Positions 50,125 through 57,484 of a stretch of 64,000 nucleotides of DNA are shown one piece after another (the first letter of the stretch is position 1; each line of letters opens with the position of its first letter). A program made the translations under genes and the position numbers. The notes under the pieces were generated by a model. It was given only the letters and a program-made list of their open reading frames with translations. It was not told the origin of the DNA and did no database searches. The DNA lies in NCBI RefSeq assembly GCF_011742165.1, contig NZ_JAAQTO010000017.1, positions 61,861 to 125,860 of the forward strand, written 5' to 3'. The DNA comes from Billgrantia bachuensis (GTDB lineage Bacteria > Pseudomonadota > Gammaproteobacteria > Pseudomonadales > Halomonadaceae).

Positions 50125-51261
50125 ATGAAATGGTTTACCGCCAAGGCCAAAGCGGGCAACCCGCGCGTGGCCCATATCACCATCGACGGAGAGATCGGCC
50201 GTAGTTGGTGGGCCGACGACGGCGTCGCATCAAACACCTTTATGCGCGAAGTGAAGTCGCTGGGGGAGTTGGACGAGATCATCATCGATGCCAACAGCCC
50301 AGGCGGCAGCGTGACCGATGGCATCACCATCGCCAACTATCTGCGCGACCATCCGGCCAAGGTCACCGTCAACGTCCTGGGCCAGGCATCCAGCATCATG
50401 TCGGTCATCACCGCCGCCGCTGACGTGGTGAACATGGGGCTTGGCTCGTGGATGTTTGTGCACAAGCCTTGGACCGTCGCCCTGGGTAATGCCGATCAAC
50501 TTCGCGCACTCGCCGGGGATCTCGACACCATCGGTGACGGAATCATGGCCCACTACATTGCTCGGGTGGGCGAAGAGCGCCGCGACGAGATGTGGTCATT
50601 GATGACCGGCGATGACGGCGACGGAACCATCCTGAGTGCCGAGCGCGCCGTCGAGTTGGGTCTGGCCGACAACATGATGGTCGAGACCAAGGCCGCCGCC
50701 TCCATGGCCAGCCTTGCCCGGGCCATGGCTCACGGCGCCGAGCAAGCCCGCGCCAAGCTCCAGCAGCAGTCGCAGCCGCCCAAGGCCATGACCGCCGCCG
50801 ACGCGCTGGCGCTGGCGCTGGCGTTCGACATCACGCCGGAGGAGGCCGAAGCGCAGGCAGCTGATCTGGGCGACCAGATCATCGCGCTGCGTCAGCAGGT
50901 TCCTGTCGTGGCCAAGCTCGATGACATCCCCGCCGACCTGCTCGAGCAGATCAAGGCAATGGGCCCCGGCCGCATCGAAGTCGCTCCCCATCCTGATCCT
51001 GAAGAGGTTGTCGCCGCCGAACGCACCCGCATCACCGCCATCATCAAGGCCTGCCAGACCACCGGCCAGCCGCAGCTCATGGAAAAGCTGGTGGACAACG
51101 GCATGGCCGCCGAGCAGGCGCAGGAATACATCTACGACGTGGCAGCTGCCCACGGCAACCGCCACACCATCCACAACTCGCACTCGCCCGAGGGCGGGCA
51201 TCGTGTCGGCATCGATTACCAGAAGATCTATGACCGGCAGAACCGCAAGGCCACCGCCTGA
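50125..51261 (+). CDS. ClpP-like prohead protease with C-terminal scaffold-like region
   Basis: A 378-residue protein. Residues 14-190 have a ClpP/crotonase fold with oxyanion-type NSPGGSV, catalytic Ser90 in GQASSIM and His113 in VHKP. The C-terminal ~180 residues are helical and Ala/Glu-rich, as in lambda gpC/Nu3, where the 3' part serves as scaffold. An internal start for a separate scaffold, for example at the MTAADALALAL region, is possible. Confidence 0.88.
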   Translation: MKWFTAKAKAGNPRVAHITIDGEIGRSWWADDGVASNTFMREVKSLGELDEIIIDANSPGGSVTDGITIANYLRDHPAKVTVNVLGQASSIMSVITAAADVVNMGLGSWMFVHKPWTVALGNADQLRALAGDLDTIGDGIMAHYIARVGEERRDEMWSLMTGDDGDGTILSAERAVELGLADNMMVETKAAASMASLARAMAHGAEQARAKLQQQSQPPKAMTAADALALALAFDITPEEAEAQAADLGDQIIALRQQVPVVAKLDDIPADLLEQIKAMGPGRIEVAPHPDPEEVVAAERTRITAIIKACQTTGQPQLMEKLVDNGMAAEQAQEYIYDVAAAHGNRHTIHNSHSPEGGHRVGIDYQKIYDRQNRKATA

Positions 51262-51310
51262 CCGGCCGGCCTGAACCACTCCATACCCACCTCACTCGAG
51301 GAGAAGCAAC

Positions 51311-51676
51311 ATGGATAGCAAGACCTTCACCGAAGGCCGGCACACCGGTGAGCACATCGTCTCCGAGGCCAACGGTGCCCGGGCGCGCGAGCAGGGCACC
51401 CTGGCCAGCGGCAACCTGCAGGCCGGTACCGTGCTGGCGCTGAATGGCGATGGCGATTATGTCCAGGTCGACTTCGCCGCCGTCGATGGCACCGAAGATG
51501 CCAAGGCGGTGCTTTATGCCGGCGTCGACGCTAGCGATTCCCCCCAACCCTGCGTGGTGCATACCCGCGCCTGTGAGGTACACGGCGAGGCGCTGACCTG
51601 GCCGGATGGCGCTACCGAGCAGGAGATCGAGGGCGGCATCAACGACCTCATCGGCCGCGGCGTCATCGTCCGCTAA
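51311..51676 (+). CDS. head decoration protein (gpD-like)
   Basis: A 121-residue protein (FTEGRHTGEHIVSEANGARAREQGTLASGNLQAGTVLALNGDG) of the lambda gpD type, which trimerises on the expanded capsid. GAGGAG lies upstream. Its place between protease and capsid genes matches lambda. Confidence 0.87.
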   Translation: MDSKTFTEGRHTGEHIVSEANGARAREQGTLASGNLQAGTVLALNGDGDYVQVDFAAVDGTEDAKAVLYAGVDASDSPQPCVVHTRACEVHGEALTWPDGATEQEIEGGINDLIGRGVIVR

Positions 51677-51745
51677 CCCACCCAACGGATGCCCGCCACC
51701 CTTCCCGGTCGGGCCGACTGATCACCTATGACATAGGACATCATC

Positions 51746-52726
51746 ATGAACATCTTCGAGTCCGACATCTTCACCCTGGCGCGGCTCACCGCGGCGATCA
51801 ACGAGGTGGAGTACGTGCCGAATCAGATCGGCGGCCTCGGTCTGTTCGAGGCCAACGGGATCAGCACCACAAGCCTGGTCATCGAGAAGGATGGCGAGAA
51901 ACTGGGGCTGGTCGAAAACAAGCCGCGCGGCGCGCCCGGCACCGTCGTGGGTGGCAGCAAGCGGACTGGTATCAGCTTCCAGACCGCCCACCTGCCGACT
52001 ACCGCCACTATTCTGGCCGACGAGGTGCAGAACGTCCGCGCTTTCGGCAGCGAAGACCAAATGCAGGCAGTGCAGACAGTGGTCAATGGCCGCCTCGCCA
52101 CCATGGCGCGCCGTATCGACATGACCCACGAGCACCACCGACTCGGCGCTATCATGGGCCAGGTGCTGGACAGCGACGGCACCACTGTCATCTACGACCT
52201 GTTCCATGCCTTCGGCATCACCCAGCAGACAGTCGCCATGGCGCTGGGCACAGCCACCACCGACGTGCAGGGCAAGTGCCTGGACATCCACGAGAAGATC
52301 GAGGATGCCCTGGGTGGCCTGTCCTATACCGGGGTGACCGTGGTGTGCGGCAAGAGCTTCTGGCGCAAGTTCATCGGCCACAAGCTGGTGAAGGAGGCCT
52401 ACGAGCGCTGGCAGTCTGGTGCCCAACTCCGCGCTGATCCGCGCGAAGGCTTCATGTTCGGCGGCATCTTCTGGGAGCGCTACCGCGGCGGCGGCACCAT
52501 CAAGGTAGCCGACACCGAGGCCTATGCCGTGCCCCTGGGCGTGATGGATCTCTTCATCACCCGCTTCGCCCCCGGCGACTACATGGAGACGGTGAATACC
52601 CTCGGCCTGCCGTTCTACAGCTCCTCGGAGCCGATGAAGCACGGCAAGGGCGTGGAACTCGAGGCGCAGTCGAACCCGGCGCACCTCTGCACCCGTCCGA
52701 AGGCCTGCATCAAGCTCACCGAGTAA
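51746..52726 (+). CDS. major capsid protein (lambda gpE family)
   Basis: A 326-residue HK97-fold capsid protein resembling gpE: FTLARLTAAINEVEYVPNQIGGLGLFEANGISTTSLVIE near the N-terminus, and VVCGKSFWRKFIGHKLVKEAYERW with a C-terminal FYSSSEPMKHGKGVELEAQSNPAHLCTRP. A gap of 69 bases separates it from the decoration gene. Confidence 0.93.
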   Translation: MNIFESDIFTLARLTAAINEVEYVPNQIGGLGLFEANGISTTSLVIEKDGEKLGLVENKPRGAPGTVVGGSKRTGISFQTAHLPTTATILADEVQNVRAFGSEDQMQAVQTVVNGRLATMARRIDMTHEHHRLGAIMGQVLDSDGTTVIYDLFHAFGITQQTVAMALGTATTDVQGKCLDIHEKIEDALGGLSYTGVTVVCGKSFWRKFIGHKLVKEAYERWQSGAQLRADPREGFMFGGIFWERYRGGGTIKVADTEAYAVPLGVMDLFITRFAPGDYMETVNTLGLPFYSSSEPMKHGKGVELEAQSNPAHLCTRPKACIKLTE

Positions 52727-52732
52727 CCGCTG

Positions 52733-53056
52733 ATGAGCTTTGCAGACCTCGCGAACCGCCTCGATGAGGCGGTTCGCGATCACCTGGCCGACGACCATGC
52801 CGCCGTTTACCACCCGAAGACCGGCGACCCGGTGCCTGACGTGTGGGTCATCATCGATCGCGACGTGATCCCGGTGCAGCAGGGGCAGCCGACCACGACA
52901 GTGGAGCGCCGTACCGAGCTGACGGGAGCGAGTGATGTGCTGGGTGATGCCCGCAGCGGCGACACCGTGGTGAGCAACGGTGAAACATGGCGGCTGCAGC
53001 GGCGCGACCGTGACGACGGCCACATGGTCACCTGGATAGTCGTCGAGGTGCTGTGA
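52733..53056 (+). CDS. head-tail connector-like protein
   Basis: A 107-residue protein in the FII-like position after the capsid gene: a helical N-terminus, then beta-rich VWVIIDRDVIPVQQGQPTTTVERRTELTG and DTVVSNGETWRLQRRDRDDGHMVTWIVVEVL. Position and fold suggest a head-tail adaptor. Confidence 0.65.
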   Translation: MSFADLANRLDEAVRDHLADDHAAVYHPKTGDPVPDVWVIIDRDVIPVQQGQPTTTVERRTELTGASDVLGDARSGDTVVSNGETWRLQRRDRDDGHMVTWIVVEVL

Positions 53057-53610
53057 TGCAAATCAAGATGGACCGCGCCGCGGTGCGCGAGATCGAGCAG
53101 ATGCTGGCGCACGTCAAAAACGGCAGCAACCGGGCGATGGCCAACGCCATCAACCACACCCTGACGGTGACCCGTACCGAGGCCGGCAGAGAGATCCGCA
53201 ACCAGGTGAAGCTCACGGCCGCCTACGTGCGCGATCGCTTGCGTGTGGCCAAGGCCACCGTGGCCAAGCCTCAGGGGCGCATCAGCACGCCGACTCGAGG
53301 CCTCCTGCTGACGCGCTTCAAGCACTCGGCATACAAGCGGGGCGGTGTCGGCGTTCAGGTGAAGCCCACCGGTGGAAAGAAGCGCATGCCAGGTGCGTTC
53401 TACATAACCTTCGCCAACGGCGTGACTGCTATCGCCATTCGCACGAAGCGAGGCCCCGGCCTGGGGCGCAGCGAGGGGCTGAAAGTGCTATATGGCCCAT
53501 CGGTGAGCCAGGTATTCACCGACGTGAAAGACGACCTGCAGGCGCCCAGCGGCGAGCGGCTGATGGCCCGTATGGAACATGAAGCGGCCCGCCTGCTGGC
53601 GCGGCAGTAG
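53056..53610 (+). CDS. minor tail protein Z-like
   Basis: A 184-residue basic protein (AVREIEQMLAHVKNGSNRAMANAINHTLTVTRTEAGREIRNQVKLTAAYVRDRLRV) of the gpZ/HK97 gp10 type, used to complete the tail end. ATG 53056 and GTG 53053 are both possible starts. Confidence 0.75.
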   Translation: MQIKMDRAAVREIEQMLAHVKNGSNRAMANAINHTLTVTRTEAGREIRNQVKLTAAYVRDRLRVAKATVAKPQGRISTPTRGLLLTRFKHSAYKRGGVGVQVKPTGGKKRMPGAFYITFANGVTAIAIRTKRGPGLGRSEGLKVLYGPSVSQVFTDVKDDLQAPSGERLMARMEHEAARLLARQ

Positions 53611-53619
53611 GAGGGAGCT

Positions 53620-54051
53620 ATGGCCCAGGTGCCGACCCGAGAATTGATCTTCCAGGCGCTGGCCGACAAGCTTGGCGCCCACCGCGCGCGTGCCGACATC
53701 GACAAGCGCGACCTGCCTGCCCGCGTGCTGTGGTCTGGCGAGGACGGCCAGGTGGAGCGTGACCAGTACGGCGCCGTCAGCGTTACAACGGGCGCTAGCC
53801 TGATCGCCCAGCACCCAGCAGATGCCGACTCCGACAAGTGGGACGCCCAGGGAAACGCCATTCTGGCCCAGGTGATCGCCGACGCTACCGCTGCCGATCG
53901 CACCCTCGGCGGTCTCGCAGAGGATCTCACCTATACCGCTACCGCCATTCTTTACCCCGACACCGGCAGCAGCATCATCACGGTGGGGGTTGACTTGGCT
54001 GTGCGCTGGACTCACCCGGTTGGCAACCCCTTCACTGAAGTGCCCGATTGA
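53620..54051 (+). CDS. tail terminator-like protein (gpU position)
   Basis: A 143-residue protein (PTRELIFQALADKLGAHRARADIDKRDLPARVLWSGEDG...). The order Z, U, V in lambda and its size support a tail-terminator role. It ends four bases after the ATG-like start of the longer frame that follows. Confidence 0.6.
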   Translation: MAQVPTRELIFQALADKLGAHRARADIDKRDLPARVLWSGEDGQVERDQYGAVSVTTGASLIAQHPADADSDKWDAQGNAILAQVIADATAADRTLGGLAEDLTYTATAILYPDTGSSIITVGVDLAVRWTHPVGNPFTEVPD

Positions 54052-54062
54052 GGACTGACCCC

Positions 54063-54389
54063 ATGCCGATTCAAGAGATGCGCAGCGAGAGCCTGGTGGG
54101 GCGCGCCGACGTGCGGTGGTTCCACACAGAGACCGTGACGGACGCCACCAGCGACCCGCTCATCATCCCCAGCGTAGGGCGTGACGTCGCCGTGGCTGTC
54201 ACGCCCGGAACGGCCGCCTCCCTGCAATACACTCTGAGCAATTACGCAGCAATCGAAGAGGGTAGTGCAACTTGGCACGACTGGCCGGCTGGTGAGGTAG
54301 TCGAGACCAACGTCGACAGCATCGCAGGCACTGTCTCCGCCCTCCGCCTGGTGTCAACAGGAGCCAGCACCTGGGAGGTGACGGTATGA
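54063..54389 (+). CDS. small beta-rich protein, cargo or tail accessory
   Basis: A 108-residue protein with a beta-rich pattern (TVTDATSDPLIIPSVGRDVAVAVTPGTAASLQYTLSNYAAIEEG). The start at MPIQEM (54063) has GAGGACTG upstream. It is coupled by overlap to the Gly-linker protein that follows. It may be a structural base for that protein. Confidence 0.6.
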   Translation: MPIQEMRSESLVGRADVRWFHTETVTDATSDPLIIPSVGRDVAVAVTPGTAASLQYTLSNYAAIEEGSATWHDWPAGEVVETNVDSIAGTVSALRLVSTGASTWEVTV

Positions 54390-54997
54390 CCTTTAGCCGC
54401 CCCCTGTGGGCGAGCCAGCGCGGCGGCTCGGGCCTGTGGCGCGGAGGACTATGGCGAAGCCAGATGCAGGGAGGTGGTGGAGGTGGGGGTGGTGGTGAGG
54501 ACTACTCAAATGCCCAAATTGGCGACGAGATCGGCGGAGGGATTTACGCCGGGACGATTTCCTACGGTGACGGGCGGCAATTCCATATAGTAGCGGCAAA
54601 GGCGGCAGGCGAAGCCACCGATCTTGCGTGGGGGGACTACGGTGCTGTCACGGGAGCCACTGACGACGATGATGGCTACGCCAACCAGGACCTTATCCTG
54701 TCGAGCTTCGACAACGGTAACTCGCACGCTTTCTACCACTGTCGGGACTACGGAGCCGGCGGGTTCCCAGACTGGTACTTACCGGCTCGGAACGAGATTG
54801 CTTTGGTAAAGGCGAATCTCGGGGAGGCGGGGCACCCGGAATTTACGGACGCGGAAACGCCCTCCCCGTACCGCTGGAGCAGCACAGAGTACACGGACTT
54901 GTATGCTTACCACTCGCGCCTGAGCGGCACCCAAGGCGCGTTTAACGGCAAAAATGTCGGACAGCGAGTGCGCCCCATCCGCCGCGTTCCCGTCTGA
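54386..54997 (+). CDS. DUF1566/Lcl-like lectin-fold protein in the tail operon
   Basis: A 203-residue protein. A short N-terminal segment is followed by a run of nine glycines and then a C-terminal domain with GGIYAGTISY, WYLPARNEIALVKANL, RWSSTEYTDLYAYHSRL and RVRPIRRV. This is the pattern of DUF1566/Lcl domains, related to C-type lectin folds. Such domains often bind ligands at surfaces. It may be a virion adhesin or decoration. A hairpin terminator follows 29 bases after the stop. Confidence 0.72.
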   Translation: MTFSRPLWASQRGGSGLWRGGLWRSQMQGGGGGGGGGEDYSNAQIGDEIGGGIYAGTISYGDGRQFHIVAAKAAGEATDLAWGDYGAVTGATDDDDGYANQDLILSSFDNGNSHAFYHCRDYGAGGFPDWYLPARNEIALVKANLGEAGHPEFTDAETPSPYRWSSTEYTDLYAYHSRLSGTQGAFNGKNVGQRVRPIRRVPV

Positions 54998-55026
54998 CAC
55001 TTCCGCCTAACACATGACACCATCCC

Positions 55027-55049
55027 AGCCCGCCACCCGGCGGGCTTTT
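55027..55049 (+). terminator. terminator inside the tail operon, copy 1
   Basis: A perfect AGCCCGCC / GGCGGGCT stem with loop ACCC is followed by TTT. The same hairpin, base for base, recurs at 57133. It should reduce read-through into the tail tube gene unless antitermination operates. Confidence 0.75.
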
Positions 55050-55098
55050 CTATGCCCGGCCGCCGGGCTTCCTGCAACGCACCAAAGGAGAGCCGACA

Positions 55099-56094
55099 AT
55101 GGCGATCACAGAGAATGGCTTGTTGGAATACGAGTCCGGGCAAGCTTTCAATGACTGGGAGGAAATGTCGGACTCCGGCGATGGCCAGGTGTTCGAGGCC
55201 TCCTTCGCCCCTTGGTCGGGCCGTAGCGGGTTCGATACCCACGTGCGCCCTTGGGGCCTGGCGACTGGCGGCCGCGTGGTTCCCGATGCCGGCGTGAGCG
55301 ACAGCGTGCACGTCGAGGCGTTGACGCTCTACATGCCGGGCACCGCCACCGCCAATGCCGACGGCCTGGTTGCCGTGGCATCCGGTGAGGTAAGTGTCGG
55401 CCGTGCCACCGAAACCGACACCCACATGGTTACCTCGATCGTTGTCACTGCTGGCGCTCTTAGCGGTGAGACAGGACTGGCCGGCACCTCTTTCAGCGAG
55501 ACGCGGGGTGCCGCCGGCGGCCCGCCGCTGATTCCGGTGGATGCCATCGAGATCGCGCAGGTTCGTCTCTCGAGCCTCACAGCGGCAGAAGTTGTAACCA
55601 CCGAGATTTTTTCAGTGCCGGGCGTGCACCAGGAGCGCTACGACTTCCCTGTCTGGAGCGAGGACCCGGCGTCCGGCGAGGTGAGCTTCGCCACTGCACT
55701 ACCCACGATTCACGTCGGCGAGCTGCCGAAGAAAGTAAGCGTGAAGGGCTACACGCCGATCTTCGCCGAGCTGCCGTACTGCTCGGATTTCGTCCCGGCT
55801 GATGAATCACACAGCGTGAACTCGACCGACACCTACAGCGGTCCGCTTGGCTCGGTGTCGCGCACACTGGGGCAGGCGTCGTTCACTCACCGGGCGAATG
55901 ACGGCATCACTGATCCCATCGTGCGGCTGAAGAATCAGCGCCTGTGGTTCCGCTGGTTCCAGGACCGCAACCGGGCACCGTTCTCGCTCACACGCGGCAT
56001 TCTGGGTATTGCCCGGCAATACCCGGTGGGCGATCACGTAACCGTCAACGCCACCATCTCGGCCGAGCAAGCCACCGTCGACTTCGACGGCTGA
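55099..56094 (+). CDS. major tail tube protein (gpV-like)
   Basis: A 331-residue protein in the gpV position, ahead of the gpG/gpGT chaperone. It is beta-rich with several Thr/Val strands (TATANADGLVAVASGEVSVGRATETDTHMVTSIVV). It is longer than lambda gpV (246). AAAGGAG precedes the ATG. Tail tube is the best call by position and composition. Confidence 0.7.
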   Translation: MAITENGLLEYESGQAFNDWEEMSDSGDGQVFEASFAPWSGRSGFDTHVRPWGLATGGRVVPDAGVSDSVHVEALTLYMPGTATANADGLVAVASGEVSVGRATETDTHMVTSIVVTAGALSGETGLAGTSFSETRGAAGGPPLIPVDAIEIAQVRLSSLTAAEVVTTEIFSVPGVHQERYDFPVWSEDPASGEVSFATALPTIHVGELPKKVSVKGYTPIFAELPYCSDFVPADESHSVNSTDTYSGPLGSVSRTLGQASFTHRANDGITDPIVRLKNQRLWFRWFQDRNRAPFSLTRGILGIARQYPVGDHVTVNATISAEQATVDFDG

Positions 56095-56110
56095 TAGCTG
56101 CCGAACCGCT

Positions 56111-56142
56111 CGCCCTGCCCGGGGTCGCCGGGGCAGGGCGCC
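56111..56142 (+). terminator. hairpin after the tail tube gene
   Basis: A 10-bp stem CGCCCTGCCC / GGGCAGGGCG is followed by CCTTCTTC, 17 bases beyond the stop. It is possibly a terminator or an mRNA stabiliser between the highly expressed tube gene and the chaperone gene. Confidence 0.55.
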
Positions 56143-56166
56143 TTCTTCTCAAGCGATGGATGACCC

Positions 56167-56664
56167 ATGGAATTCGACGTTCAGAAGTTCACCAGCGCTG
56201 CGTTCTCGCCCCGTACCGACGAGGTGCCTGTCGAGGCGCTGCGCCCATTCTTTAAGGGGCTCTCGGCCAAGCAGAAGCCGAAGTGGAAGGTGCGCGGCCT
56301 GACCGGTGCCGAGCTGGCACTGTGTAACGAAGCCCAGGCGCGCAACCGCAACCGCAACGCCATTGCCGAGGGCATGCTCTCCGGCGTCGATGACAAAGTA
56401 GCCGAAGCGGTGAAGGCGCTGCTGGGGGCCGACGGCAAGGTGCCTGACGAGCTGGCCAAACGCATCGAGATGCTGGTGATCGCCAGCGTTGAGCCCGCCT
56501 GCACCCATCAGGTGGCGGTGAAGCTGGCCGAGGCTTTCCCGGTCGAGTTCAACCAGCTCACCAATGAGATCGTCAAGTTGACCGGCCAAGGAGGAGAGCC
56601 GGGAAAGCCGAAGCGCTCTTCAGGGACAAAGACATCCAGCTCGCCCTCCAGCTCTGCGACCTGA
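56167..56664 (+). CDS. tail assembly chaperone gpG-like
   Basis: A 165-residue chaperone that coats the tape measure during assembly (VEALRPFFKGLSAKQKPKWKVRGLTGAELALCNEAQARNRNRN...). A GGGAAAG slippery heptamer at 56601-56607 is in the correct reading frame (G GGA AAG) for a -1 shift, giving the longer gpGT form. Confidence 0.82.
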   Translation: MEFDVQKFTSAAFSPRTDEVPVEALRPFFKGLSAKQKPKWKVRGLTGAELALCNEAQARNRNRNAIAEGMLSGVDDKVAEAVKALLGADGKVPDELAKRIEMLVIASVEPACTHQVAVKLAEAFPVEFNQLTNEIVKLTGQGGEPGKPKRSSGTKTSSSPSSSAT

Positions 56665-56786
56665 AGGGCGAGTTCCTGTTTCGGGTGCGCCCCGATCTGT
56701 TCCCGCTCCAGATTCTCACTCCGCTGGAGTGCCAACTGTGGGCAATGTATTACGAAAAGCGTCAGCAAAATCGTACAAAAGATTAG
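56167..56786 (+). CDS. gpGT-like fusion by programmed -1 frameshift
   Basis: A shift at GGGAAAG (56601) continues at 56607 with AEALFRDKDIQLALQLCDL and ends at the TAG at 56784-56786. The added ~59 residues (ending MYYEKRQQNRTKD) form a T domain without its own start. Size and arrangement match lambda gpGT, and the slippery heptamer is identical to that of lambda. Confidence 0.85.
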
Positions 56787-56831
56787 GTAACGGTGTGTTA
56801 TTTTGCGGCCTTGGCACAAAGGACGGTTCCA

Positions 56832-57089
56832 ATGAAAACATTGCTATCTCTAGCGCTACTTCTGGCTTTGCTGCCGCTGGCTGCCGCTGCGGACATGCAT
56901 AAATGTCAGTATCAGGGAACGATTGCGTACCAGGATGTGCCATGCCCCGAAGGCACTGAATTGCCCTTTGATATGAACGCCGCGCGCCTTACTATTCCCG
57001 CGCCCGCCCAGCCCGAGAACGACGCGTCGAACCAGTCGGACGAGCCGGAAGAGCCTCGGGTCGAGCTGACCAACGCCGACCTCGAATAG
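56832..57089 (+). CDS. small secreted cargo protein between tail chaperone and tape measure
   Basis: An 85-residue protein with a signal peptide (MKTLLSLALLLALLPLAAAA) and a short DUF4124-like part (MHKCQYQGTIAYQDVPCPEGTEL), then a Pro/Glu-rich tail. It is not a tail gene by type. It sits where lambda has no gene and is followed by the same terminator as the 54386 gene. It is probably a lysogenic-conversion cargo. Confidence 0.65.
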   Translation: MKTLLSLALLLALLPLAAAADMHKCQYQGTIAYQDVPCPEGTELPFDMNAARLTIPAPAQPENDASNQSDEPEEPRVELTNADLE

Positions 57090-57132
57090 GGCCTTCGGCC
57101 ACTCCAGAAGACTGCATTCCCCAGACATACCA

Positions 57133-57155
57133 AGCCCGCCACCCGGCGGGCTTTT
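57133..57155 (+). terminator. terminator inside the tail operon, copy 2
   Basis: The same AGCCCGCC / GGCGGGCT hairpin with loop ACCC as at 55027, followed by TTT. A second weaker hairpin (AGCCC...GGGCT then TTTTC) follows at about 57166-57190. Confidence 0.75.
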
Positions 57156-57214
57156 GCATTCCTGAGCCCTGGCAACCGCCGGGGCTTTTCTTTGCCTGCT
57201 CGCCGGAGGTGGCC

Positions 57215-57484
57215 ATGCCGCAGCTCACCCTCTCACGCCGCACCGTCGTTGCTCCAACTCCTGGCTTGACGGGGACTGCCGACAAATCCCGAAAGGCGGT
57301 GTTCGGGCTGCCGGGCGACTCCCTGAAGGTGAAAGCGCCAACTCTGAATAACGGCGTTCGCTGGTACAAGGCGACTCTGTTGCGCGCCGGGCGGCGCGTG
57401 GGCAGTGGCTACGTGATTGAGGCAGCCCTGATGGGGCAGCCAGGTGTCGAGAAAGTCCTGGCAGGAGCAACGCGGCATGGCTGA
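57215..57484 (+). CDS. small basic protein before the tape measure
   Basis: An 89-residue basic protein (MPQLTLSRRTVVAPTPGLTGTADKSRKAVFGLPGDSLKVKAP...). GGAGG lies five bases before the ATG; GTG 57209 is an alternative start. Its stop overlaps the tape-measure start. Unknown function. Confidence 0.6.
   Translation: MPQLTLSRRTVVAPTPGLTGTADKSRKAVFGLPGDSLKVKAPTLNNGVRWYKATLLRAGRRVGSGYVIEAALMGQPGVEKVLAGATRHG

Noticed and set aside
54386..54997. Diversity-generating retroelement target
   Set aside because: The lectin-like fold fits, but no reverse transcriptase, template repeat or A-biased repeat pair is visible in the window.
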